Below are positions 1-4,036 of a stretch of DNA of 5,930 bases, piece after piece; the first letter of the stretch is position 1, and each line of letters opens with the position of its first letter. This DNA comes from Cyanobacteria bacterium UBA4641. GTDB lineage: Bacteria; Cyanobacteriota; Vampirovibrionia; Gastranaerophilales; Gastranaerophilaceae. Below the pieces are notes generated by a model, which was not told where the DNA came from, searched no databases, and saw nothing but the letters and a program-made list of their open reading frames with translations. The stretch spans positions 1 to 5,930 of the forward strand of contig DHMN01000017.1 in NCBI GenBank assembly GCA_002405805.1. The letters are read 5' to 3'. A program made the translations under genes and the position numbers.

Positions 1-7
1 CTAAGTT

Positions 8-13
8 CCTCCT
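8..13 (-). promoter_or_regulatory. Shine-Dalgarno of a minus-strand gene starting off the left edge
   Basis: Read on the minus strand, this is a perfect AGGAGG, followed by seven bases to the window edge. A start codon immediately beyond position 1 would be at ideal spacing. No coding sequence of that gene is in the window, so its identity cannot be judged. Confidence 0.6.
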
Positions 14-50
14 TTGGTTCCGCATTGACTAAATTATGCTTTGTTACATT

Positions 51-85
51 TTAGGATGAATCGTTAAAACGCCGATTACATCTAA
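51..85 (-). other. Bulged hairpin in the leader of the off-window gene
   Basis: Positions 51-63 pair with 73-85 around a 9-base loop. The stem is TTAG, ATG, AATCG against CGATT, CAT, CTAA, giving 12 base pairs with one single-base bulge on each side (55 and 78). It lies between the AGGAGG at 8-13 and the promoter-like sequence near 145-171, so it would be in the 5' untranslated RNA of the gene to the left. It matches no riboswitch class I recognise. Confidence 0.35.
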
Positions 86-144
86 CTTACAGGCTTATAA
101 TAAGTTTAACCTCGGAATTTTAAAGTACAATTTAGGACAGAAAA

Positions 145-171
145 AGTATAATTTGGAGTACTTTTTGTCAA
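145..171 (-). promoter_or_regulatory. Possible promoter for the off-window minus-strand gene
   Basis: On the minus strand there is a perfect -35 TTGACA (166-171) and a -10-like TATACT (145-150) separated by 15 bp, shorter than the usual 17. The region is also partly self-complementary (141-148 with 159-166). The leader would be about 135 bases long. The -35 is convincing and the -10 is not. Confidence 0.35.
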
Positions 172-294
172 TTTCCAAAATTAGCCTGTGTTTCAAACAC
201 AACACCAATTTCTACCACATTTCCCTCTTTCTCATTCTTGTATTAATATACACTTCGTTCTTTGCAAAAGTCCTCCGCACTCTGCTCACAGGTC

Positions 295-319
295 ACGAGA
301 ACTCAATATGAGTTCTCGT
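295..319. repeat. Perfect 10-bp hairpin next to the tRNA terminator
   Basis: ACGAGAACTC (295-304) pairs perfectly with GAGTTCTCGT (310-319) around the loop AATAT. No T-run follows on either strand, so it is not a standard intrinsic terminator by itself. It lies four bases beyond the terminator stem at 324-353 and could act as a second 3'-end stem, a processing signal or a dispersed repeat. Confidence 0.5.
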
Positions 320-323
320 CAAT

Positions 324-353
324 AAAAAAGACAGGTTCATTCCTGTCTTTTTT
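324..353 (-). terminator. Intrinsic terminator after tRNA-Met
   Basis: AAAAAAGACAGG (324-335) pairs perfectly over 12 bp with CCTGTCTTTTTT (342-353) around the loop TTCATT. On the minus strand it follows the tRNA by a few bases and ends in a T-run. The flanking A and T runs are symmetric, so it could also stop plus-strand transcription. The pilin gene upstream has no terminator of its own, so its transcript may run through the tRNA to this point. Confidence 0.85.
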
Positions 354-356
354 TAT

Positions 357-430
357 TAGCAAGGGAGAGACTCGAACTCTCGACCTCTCGGGTATGAGCC
401 GAACGCTCTAGCCAGCTGAGCTACCTTGCC
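357..430 (-). tRNA. tRNA-Met (CAT), elongator type
   Basis: The minus strand folds as a complete 74-nt cloverleaf. The acceptor GGCAAGG pairs with CCTTGCT (first pair G-U, discriminator A). The D stem is GCTC/GAGC with a 9-base loop, the anticodon stem is TTCGG/CCGAG with loop CTCATAC, and the T stem is GAGAG/CTCTC with loop TTCGAGT. The anticodon CAT is at 394-396. The initiator's hallmark 1-72 mismatch and the GGG/CCC anticodon pairs are absent. The D-arm and anticodon-arm sequence closely resembles the elongator tRNA-Met of Bacillus as I remember it, including the G1-U72 pair. The alternative is tRNA-Ile2, read by lysidine at C34, which is less likely. The CCA end is not encoded. Confidence 0.93.
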
Positions 431-456
431 ATACTTTTCGCTGTCGTGTATGTCTA

Positions 457-484
457 TTTTTACATGAAGAAAAAAATATTTCAA
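457..484 (-). promoter_or_regulatory. Probable promoter of tRNA-Met
   Basis: On the minus strand, TTGAAA (479-484, five of six consensus) lies 16 bp upstream of TAAAAA (457-462, four of six). Transcription would start near 450, about 20 bases before the tRNA 5' end, a normal distance. The -10 is weak, and readthrough from the pilin gene is possible. Confidence 0.4.
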
Positions 485-525
485 GTATTTTCTAAAATTT
501 TGTTTTTCGCGTCTCTCTTTTGTAT

Positions 526-1263
526 CTAGTTTAGTTTTTTAACCAAAGTTTTGAAGTATTCGGATTCCGCTTTTGCTTTTTGTGCGCATGTCATACCATT
601 GTTTGCCTCGGAACTTTCCAAGTTGCAATATTTATCCATATCAGTATACTTCGTCCCCTTATCGCCCATTGTTCTCAATACTCCATCACAAAACTCAAAC
701 GCAAACAAATCATACCCAAGGCGGTTTGGCGGATTTTTTGCCCCATTTATATCTGCAAAAATCCAAATATAATTTGCGCCCATGGATTGTTCAAACAACA
801 ACAATGTTCCATCCGGCAAAGCAAGCTGTCCATCATCAAAAAGGTGATTATCTATATCGTTACTGCCGTCGAGCGTTTTATACACAGGTTTGCCATAAGC
901 TATATTTACACAAGGAGTTGAAGATACACGCGAAGACAAAACATCTCCACAATTTGTAACACCTGTAAGGTAGTTTTTGAAAACTCTATAAAAATCACCG
1001 GTTCCACCTTTTACTCTTACATAATCTCTTGGATTAGTCGAAACATCATCAGCTTCCATTTGTTTAAAAACCTGTTGTACAACTGAATACGTTTTCAAAA
1101 ACTGGGTACGAAGTCTGTTCGCTTTATAATTTGTTAAAAGTATTGGAATAGTCATTGCAGCAACAACACCGATTATACCAAGTGTGATTAGCACCTCTGC
1201 CAAAGTAAATCCAAATCTTTTGGTATTTATGTTTGTAGCCTCATATTTGTTCTTAGTTTCCAA
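526..1263 (-). CDS. Prepilin-like protein with type IV pilin N-terminal methylation signal
   Basis: A 245-aa prepilin or pseudopilin. The leader METKNKYEATNINTKRFG ends in Gly18. The mature protein would begin FTLAE, with the conserved Glu at mature position 5 (residue 23) and a hydrophobic helix at about 19-43. A prepilin peptidase (PilD type) would cleave after Gly18, and the helix would pack into a pilus or pseudopilus at the cell envelope. The globular part has five cysteines (105, 118, 192, 213, 226), and the segment at 171-185 (D-I-N-G-x-K-x-P-N-R-x-G-Y-D) resembles the loop found in the large pilin-like families of Gastranaerophilales. The start is TTG: AGGAG lies at 1272-1276, about seven bases upstream, and no ATG fits between it and the signal. 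A consensus promoter and two operator-like sites lie upstream. Pilus, secretion or DNA-uptake roles cannot be separated from sequence alone. Confidence 0.9.
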   Translation of the reverse strand: METKNKYEATNINTKRFGFTLAEVLITLGIIGVVAAMTIPILLTNYKANRLRTQFLKTYSVVQQVFKQMEADDVSTNPRDYVRVKGGTGDFYRVFKNYLTGVTNCGDVLSSRVSSTPCVNIAYGKPVYKTLDGSNDIDNHLFDDGQLALPDGTLLLFEQSMGANYIWIFADINGAKNPPNRLGYDLFAFEFCDGVLRTMGDKGTKYTDMDKYCNLESSEANNGMTCAQKAKAESEYFKTLVKKLN

Positions 1264-1280
1264 AACTCAATCTCCTATTA

Positions 1281-1299
1281 ATGTTCACATGTATGAACT
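1281..1299 (-). promoter_or_regulatory. Operator-like 19-bp site 1
   Basis: Minus-strand reading AGTTCATACATGTGAACAT; the core GTTCA-6-TGAAC is an inverted repeat. It matches site 2 at 17 of 19 positions when the two are read in opposite orientations. It covers the predicted transcription start of the pilin gene, so a bound protein should repress. The neighbouring XRE regulator is the obvious candidate; that link is inference. Confidence 0.65.
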
Positions 1300-1328
1300 A
1301 TTATAGAAGTTTGTTTTGGTAATATCAA
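1300..1328 (-). promoter_or_regulatory. Near-consensus sigma-70 promoter of the prepilin gene
   Basis: On the minus strand, TTGATA (1323-1328, five of six) is exactly 17 bp from TATAAT (1300-1305, perfect). The predicted start of transcription is near 1293, about 30 bases before the TTG start codon. The operator-like site at 1281-1299 covers the start point, and the second at 1335-1353 lies just upstream of the -35. Confidence 0.8.
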
Positions 1329-1334
1329 GTTACA

Positions 1335-1353
1335 AGTTCACACATGTGAAGAT
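1335..1353 (+). promoter_or_regulatory. Operator-like 19-bp site 2
   Basis: AGTTCACACATGTGAAGAT, containing TTCAC-4-GTGAA as a perfect inverted repeat. Its centre is 53 bp from that of site 1, about five helical turns. It ends 10 bp before the regulator's chosen start codon and begins 6 bp upstream of the pilin -35, so it could serve both autoregulation and control of the pilin gene. Confidence 0.65.
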
Positions 1354-1363
1354 ATGTAACGCT

Positions 1364-1609
1364 ATGATAAGTCAAGATTTCAACCAAATAGTATGTCAAA
1401 GGATTGCGCAGCTAAGAAAAGAGCGCCAAATGACGCTTGAACAACTCGCTTATCGCAGTGGTATATCAAAGGGCGGACTCAGCGAAATTGAACGTAACAT
1501 GAAAGAGCCAAGAGCGTATACGATTTTGAAATTATGCAGCGGATTGGGGATTTCAATGAAAGAGTTTTTTGATTTTGATGAGATTAATGAGTTTATGAAT
1601 TTGTTGTAA
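1364..1609 (+). CDS. Small XRE-family helix-turn-helix regulator
   Basis: An 81-aa stand-alone DNA-binding protein. Residues 7-68 form a cro/C1-type HTH: RIAQLRKERQMTLEQLAYRS holds the first two helices, and SKGGLSEIERNMKEP (35-49) the recognition helix and following turn. There is no sensor or oligomerisation domain beyond a short acidic tail. A TTG in the same frame at 1316 would add 16 residues, but they do not resemble the family and would run through the pilin -35 and operator site 2. The ATG at 1364 puts the first helix at the usual distance from the N-terminus. No good Shine-Dalgarno precedes either start. It is divergent from the prepilin gene, and the shared region has two near-identical palindromes, so it probably regulates that gene and itself. 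No consensus promoter for it was found. Confidence 0.85.
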   Translation: MISQDFNQIVCQRIAQLRKERQMTLEQLAYRSGISKGGLSEIERNMKEPRAYTILKLCSGLGISMKEFFDFDEINEFMNLL

Positions 1610-1644
1610 GGATATGGGAGTGGAAAATTCCAATGCTTTTTTCG

Positions 1645-1665
1645 GTCCGCCCACCAGTGGCGGAC
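1645..1665. repeat. GC-rich hairpin
   Basis: GTCCGCC (1645-1651) pairs with GGCGGAC (1659-1665) around a 7-base loop. It is clearly richer in G and C than its surroundings. Like the two repeats after it, it is soon followed by TGAC. It is probably a dispersed palindromic element or a 3'-end stem of the regulator mRNA. Confidence 0.5.
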
Positions 1666-1685
1666 ATTGTGACTGATGTGTTCGG

Positions 1686-1716
1686 TTTGAGATTCCGAAA
1701 CAAGTTCGGAATGACA
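1686..1716. repeat. REP-like palindromic repeat, copy 1
   Basis: A 31-base unit TTTGAGA...TGACA. ATTCCGAA (1692-1699) pairs with TTCGGAAT (1705-1712) around ACAAG. It is 24 of 31 identical to copy 2, which starts 48 bp later. The minus-strand reading, GTCATTCCGAACTTGTTTCG, resembles dispersed palindromes I have seen in many bacterial genomes. Confidence 0.7.
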
Positions 1717-1733
1717 TAGTCCTATATGCTATA

Positions 1734-1764
1734 TTTGAGACCCTGAAACGAGTTCAGGGTGACA
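1734..1764. repeat. REP-like palindromic repeat, copy 2
   Basis: ACCCTGAA (1740-1747) pairs with TTCAGGGT (1753-1760) around ACGAG. Of the seven differences from copy 1, six form three compensatory pairs (two T-A to C-G, one C-G to T-A) and one is in the loop, so the hairpin itself has been kept. Confidence 0.7.
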
Positions 1765-1796
1765 ATTAAGTTTTATTTCATTCAAAATTGCAACAA

Positions 1797-1823
1797 AAAA
1801 CCGTTCAATTTCTGAACGGTTTT
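1797..1823 (-). terminator. Terminator of the parvulin gene cluster
   Basis: AAAACCGTTCA (1797-1807) pairs over 11 bp with TGAACGGTTTT (1813-1823) around a 5-base loop. On the minus strand the stem runs into six Ts (1795-1800), a standard intrinsic terminator about 35 bp after the parvulin stop codon. On the plus strand only four Ts follow, so it may also stop the regulator transcript, less efficiently. Confidence 0.85.
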
Positions 1824-1858
1824 ATCAAATTATATTTAATTATGCTTTATTTACATCT

Positions 1859-2236
1859 CTATCTTTTGGCTGTGGTTTTAATTATATGCCAGCCGAACTT
1901 TGTTCCGACAGGGTCTGAAATCTCTCCGACTTTGAGGTCAAACGCTGTATCGGCAAATTGTTGAACCATTTGTTTACGGTTGAAATACCCCAAATCACCG
2001 CCGTACTGACCTGATGGGCATAGAGAATATTGTCTTGCAGCATCTTCAAATGTTATATCGCCATTTTCGATTTGTTTTTTCAATTGAACAGCCTCTTTTC
2101 TGGTTTTAACCAAAACATGGCTTGCACGAACTTCATGCACATCTAAATTCGGATTCAAAAATCCGCCTGCTGCAAATGCGTTTAGACCTAAAAATACAAC
2201 CGCTACTGCCAAAAATGTTTTTATCAAATTTTTCAT
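1859..2236 (-). CDS. Exported single-domain parvulin peptidyl-prolyl isomerase
   Basis: 125 aa. Residues 1-22 are a signal peptide (two Lys, hydrophobic core, N-A-F-A before the cut), with no lipobox cysteine. Residues 34-125 form one PpiC/parvulin domain: ASHVLVK with His40, the C-P-S-G-x-x-G-G-D-L-G-x-F block at 73-85 with Cys73, QFADTAF (93-99) and FGWHIIK with His117. These are the conserved active-site positions of the family, so it should catalyse cis-trans isomerisation of X-Pro bonds and help fold exported proteins in the periplasm. It is close to the size of E. coli PpiC plus a signal peptide and lacks the extra chaperone domains of SurA or PrsA. AAGGAG (2243-2248) lies six bases before the ATG, a strong site. 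It is last in a same-strand cluster of three, 54 bp after its neighbour, and is followed by a terminator. Confidence 0.93.
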   Translation of the reverse strand: MKNLIKTFLAVAVVFLGLNAFAAGGFLNPNLDVHEVRASHVLVKTRKEAVQLKKQIENGDITFEDAARQYSLCPSGQYGGDLGYFNRKQMVQQFADTAFDLKVGEISDPVGTKFGWHIIKTTAKR

Positions 2237-2290
2237 AATTTTCTCCTTAATTTATAAGTCATTTTACAACATAAATTTTGAAATTAAATA

Positions 2291-2941
2291 CTACAACTGG
2301 ATTGAGCGCAGTACAAAATAATATCTGTAATTGCCCCAATATACAATAATTGAGATAAAATTATTGTCCATATCAGATGCTTCTAAATATGTATCAGGGA
2401 TTGGCTGACGTTTAGAGCTCTTAACATTTTTTCCGACCGCTTTTAGGAATTTTTCTCTAATGAGTTGAACTTTTGTCATTTTTACTTGTGGCAAATTGTT
2501 TTTGTAAAAGTCCATCGGAACCATTTCTTTTTTGTAGCATGGCACGATATATTTAACTTTACCTGCCTCTTTAAACAAAATATACCATGCGCCGTCATGT
2601 TCGCGCGGAGTTAGCAAGTAATACCCCGGTTCAATGGCAACGGTTTTGAAAAACAACGGTGCCGTCAACCTGAAAAGCGGATAAGGTGACCAAGTTGAAT
2701 ACATTGTGTCTTGATATTCCCCGGGGTCAATATTGTGCATATATTTAAAATCTGGAACAGGTAAATCTCGATACATTTTTTCAATATCAATATCGTCAGG
2801 GGAATATTCATCATCAAGAATTTCTTGCGTATCAACATCTTCAGGGTAAGACGCAGCCTTTTGTTCAGCAGAAATTGCAGATACATTAAAGCAAAATGCA
2901 CCCAACAGAATTATAAAAATATACACCGCTAACTTTTTCAT
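2291..2941 (-). CDS. Exported protein of unknown function
   Basis: 216 aa; I do not recognise the family. Residues 1-25 are a signal peptide (MKKLAVYIFIILLGAFCFN, then V-S-A-I-S-A), probably cut after residue 22 or 25. Next comes an acidic, probably disordered stretch (33-57). Residues 60-216 look like a compact beta-rich domain with many Tyr, Trp and Pro (Y-S-T-W-S-P-Y-P at 81-88, P-G-Y-Y-L-L-T-P-R at 105-113, YWGNYRYYFV at 201-210). No catalytic motif or transmembrane helix other than the signal is visible, and only one cysteine (135) remains after processing. No clear Shine-Dalgarno precedes the ATG. A promoter-like pair puts the -10 only 6 bp upstream, so the mRNA may be leaderless. The next gene downstream is an exported prolyl isomerase, which would act in the same compartment; a direct link is inference. 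Confidence 0.8.
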   Translation of the reverse strand: MKKLAVYIFIILLGAFCFNVSAISAEQKAASYPEDVDTQEILDDEYSPDDIDIEKMYRDLPVPDFKYMHNIDPGEYQDTMYSTWSPYPLFRLTAPLFFKTVAIEPGYYLLTPREHDGAWYILFKEAGKVKYIVPCYKKEMVPMDFYKNNLPQVKMTKVQLIREKFLKAVGKNVKSSKRQPIPDTYLEASDMDNNFISIIVYWGNYRYYFVLRSIQL

Positions 2942-2947
2942 ACTCTG

Positions 2948-2975
2948 ATTTTAATATTTTTTTGCCAAAAATCAA
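2948..2975 (-). promoter_or_regulatory. Possible promoter giving a leaderless mRNA
   Basis: On the minus strand, TTGATT (2970-2975) is 16 bp from TAAAAT (2948-2953). Only six bases (CAGAGT) separate the -10 from the ATG at 2941, so transcription would start at or next to the start codon. Part of the element overlaps the short gap after the upstream HTH gene, which may also be cotranscribed. Confidence 0.4.
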
Positions 2976-2985
2976 TCATTTATTC

Positions 2986-3390
2986 TTATGAATGAATTTG
3001 GAACGGACATTTTGTACAGTGAGCTTTTGGGTGTAAAACAAGATTGTCTTCCAAATCATACATTCGCGCAATCCTTGTATCTAAAGGTGCTCCGCAACGA
3101 GGGCATTTCAAACCGCCTGCACCGTTTAGTATCAATTGTTTCAAACTTTCAATAATTTCAGGAGAAACAATATTGCTTGCGATATCTTTTTCAAGCCTTT
3201 TGATTTCAGAAGGTTCACATTTCAAAACCTTTGCAATAGCCTGTCTGATTGTGACAGGCAAAAACAATTCTTTGCCATCTTCAACTTCTTCAATCGTTTC
3301 AACAGGAATATTGGCTGCAATAGCTAGTCCGGCTTGAGTTAAGCCTAATTCTTCACGCTTTGTTTGGATAAATCTTGCTAATGTTTTCAT
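2986..3390 (-). CDS. HTH (XRE-type) and zinc-ribbon protein
   Basis: 134 aa in two parts. Residues 4-60 are a cro/C1-type helix-turn-helix (KREELGLTQAGLAIAANIPV, then ETIEEVEDGKE as the recognition region). Residues 94-130 hold a zinc ribbon with Cys96-x2-Cys99 and Cys125-x2-Cys128, the four expected ligands. A helical linker (61-92) joins them. It is probably a cytoplasmic transcription regulator; the metal site could be structural or could contact another protein. It heads a minus-strand cluster with two exported proteins and is 44 bp from the next gene, so cotranscription is plausible. No Shine-Dalgarno precedes the ATG at 3390. An extended -10 is 6 bp upstream, and a 12-bp perfect palindrome (3409-3420) lies just beyond, a possible autoregulatory site. 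The domain calls are firm; the regulon is unknown. Confidence 0.85.
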   Translation of the reverse strand: MKTLARFIQTKREELGLTQAGLAIAANIPVETIEEVEDGKELFLPVTIRQAIAKVLKCEPSEIKRLEKDIASNIVSPEIIESLKQLILNGAGGLKCPRCGAPLDTRIARMYDLEDNLVLHPKAHCTKCPFQIHS

Positions 3391-3396
3391 AGAAAT

Positions 3397-3405
3397 ATAA
3401 TAGCA
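3397..3405 (-). promoter_or_regulatory. Extended -10 six bases from the HTH/zinc-ribbon start
   Basis: On the minus strand, TGC-TATTAT: the TG of an extended -10 followed by a five-of-six hexamer (3397-3402), then ATTTCT and the ATG. No good -35 is at 16-18 bp, as allowed for extended -10 promoters. Transcription would begin at about the start codon. Confidence 0.45.
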
Positions 3406-3408
3406 TAA

Positions 3409-3420
3409 ATTCTATAGAAT
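3409..3420. promoter_or_regulatory. Perfect 12-bp palindrome upstream of the HTH/zinc-ribbon gene
   Basis: ATTCTATAGAAT is its own reverse complement. It sits between the -10 and -35 positions of the promoter read leftward, where a bound dimer would block RNA polymerase. The adjacent HTH protein is the simplest candidate ligand; this is inference. Confidence 0.4.
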
Positions 3421-3488
3421 ATAGTTTATTAAGAAATGTAACATGAAATTATAAGGTTAAAACTCAATAATAGCAAGAAATTTTAAAC

Positions 3489-3517
3489 TTTGATATCAAA
3501 AATATGACTTTGGTCAT
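3489..3517. promoter_or_regulatory. Two adjacent palindromes upstream of the paralogous gene pair
   Basis: TTTGATATCAAA (3489-3500) is a perfect 12-bp palindrome. ATGAC-TTTG-GTCAT (3504-3517) is an inverted repeat with 5-bp arms. Their centres are 16 bp apart. They lie about 70-100 bp before the first gene of the pair and more than 95 bp before the leftward HTH gene. They may be protein-binding sites, though AT-rich DNA makes chance palindromes common. Confidence 0.3.
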
Positions 3518-3549
3518 GCAATTTTCGCAGAGCAAAATTGTTTATATAA

Positions 3550-4036
3550 GTACGGGGATAGAAAAAGAAAAATCGGGGAAAAGAAAGATGTTTACCAATT
3601 TATCTTATGCAAACTTACCATACTGGGGCATCCTACCAATGGGTGTAACAAATTATGGCAGAGACACTCAAGTCTTCACAATTCCTGAGTATGCATCCGG
3701 TCAAATAGGTATGGCACTCAATCCGATAGCTCAATTTCAGTTTGGAACTACAGGTCTGCAAATGCCTTCACCATTCGGATTTAATCCAATGTTCGGGTGC
3801 GGAATGATGTTTCCATTCTATGCATAATTAAAACAAAAATTACGGTACGAAAATAAAGAAAAATCGGGGAAAAGAAAATGTTTACTAATTTATCTTATGC
3901 AAACTTACCATATTGGAATCAATTACCAATGACTGTTACTAACTACGGTGGTGACACTCAGGTTTCAACTATTCCTGAATATGCATCAAGTAGAATTGGT
4001 ATGACAATGAACCCAATTGCTCAACAACAATTCGGT
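3550..4036 (+). repeat. Tandem duplication of a leader plus N-terminal coding module
   Basis: The unit from 3550 to about 3746 (GTACG..., the AAATCGGGGAAAAGAAA ribosome-binding segment, and the first 53 codons) recurs from 3845 to 4036. The binding segment and the first 22 coding bases differ at only one or two positions. Many later differences keep the amino acid, which points to selection on the protein after an old duplication. The copies diverge completely after the Q-F-G at residues 51-53. Confidence 0.85.
3588..3827 (+). CDS. Short paralog: shared N-terminal module with a Phe/Gly/Met-rich tail
   Basis: 79 aa, family not recognised. Residues 1-53 match the N-terminus of the next gene at 43 of 53 positions (MFTNLSYANLPYW, then V-T-N-Y-G, D-T-Q-V, T-I-P-E-Y-A-S, N-P-I-A-Q, Q-F-G). 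The last 26 residues are short and hydrophobic, with many Phe, Gly, Met and Pro (MPSPFGFNPMFG-CG-MMFPFYA) and one cysteine. There is no signal peptide or transmembrane helix. The frame stays open upstream to an ATG at 3504, but the start at 3588 is preferred: the leader, with GGGGA about eight bases before it, is repeated almost base for base before the ATG of the next gene, and similarity between the proteins begins exactly there. The next gene follows after 50 bp with no terminator, so the two are probably one operon. It may be a truncated duplicate or a functional short partner of the longer protein. Confidence 0.75.
   Translation: MFTNLSYANLPYWGILPMGVTNYGRDTQVFTIPEYASGQIGMALNPIAQFQFGTTGLQMPSPFGFNPMFGCGMMFPFYA

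Larger units (their letters stand above)
1..356. other. Non-coding stretch between an off-window gene and tRNA-Met
   Basis: No credible open reading frame is present on either strand. The stretch holds the Shine-Dalgarno, leader hairpin and possible promoter of a leftward gene. It also has a 15-base near-perfect palindrome TGTGTTTCAAACACA (187-201), a second hairpin (295-319), and the terminator at 324-353. Confidence 0.6.
1610..1858. other. Non-coding region with stacked hairpins
   Basis: The 3' ends of the regulator and the parvulin gene converge here. There is no open reading frame of note. It holds a small inverted repeat TGGAA-AA-TTCCA (1621-1632), a GC-rich hairpin (1645-1665), two REP-like hairpins (1686-1716 and 1734-1764) and the terminator at 1797-1823. 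Confidence 0.6.
3391..3587. other. Divergent intergenic region
   Basis: This region lies between the leftward HTH/zinc-ribbon gene and the rightward paralog pair. Besides the elements listed separately, TATATA at 3543-3548 is a plausible -10 for the rightward genes but has no matching -35. From 3550 the sequence belongs to the duplicated leader that is repeated from 3845. Confidence 0.5.

Noticed and set aside
357..430. Initiator tRNA-Met
   Set aside because: The 1-72 mismatch and GGG/CCC anticodon stem pairs of bacterial initiator tRNAs are missing.
457..500. Possible terminator directly after the prepilin gene
   Set aside because: The only hairpin there is a short all-AT stem. It more likely holds the tRNA promoter.
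551..959. Three overlapping plus-strand reading frames of 73-128 codons
   Set aside because: They lie opposite the prepilin gene, whose signal sequence, Shine-Dalgarno and promoter are clear. Their products look like no protein family and have no ribosome-binding sites.
1316..1363. TTG start extending the XRE regulator by 16 residues
   Set aside because: The extra residues would be encoded by the pilin -35 and operator site 2 and do not resemble the family. The ATG at 1364 gives a normal N-terminus.
1645..1764. CRISPR array
   Set aside because: Only two related units 48 bp apart are present, both are palindromic and divergent, and no cas gene is visible.
2665..2901. Second minus-strand frame of 78 codons
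   Set aside because: It overlaps the exported-protein gene in another frame and lacks a signal, motif or ribosome-binding site.
3044..3337. Two plus-strand frames of 63 and 97 codons
   Set aside because: They lie opposite the HTH/zinc-ribbon gene, whose domains are unmistakable.
3504..3587. Upstream ATG extending the short paralog by 28 residues
   Set aside because: The extension would translate through the duplicated ribosome-binding segment, and similarity to the next protein starts exactly at the ATG at 3588.
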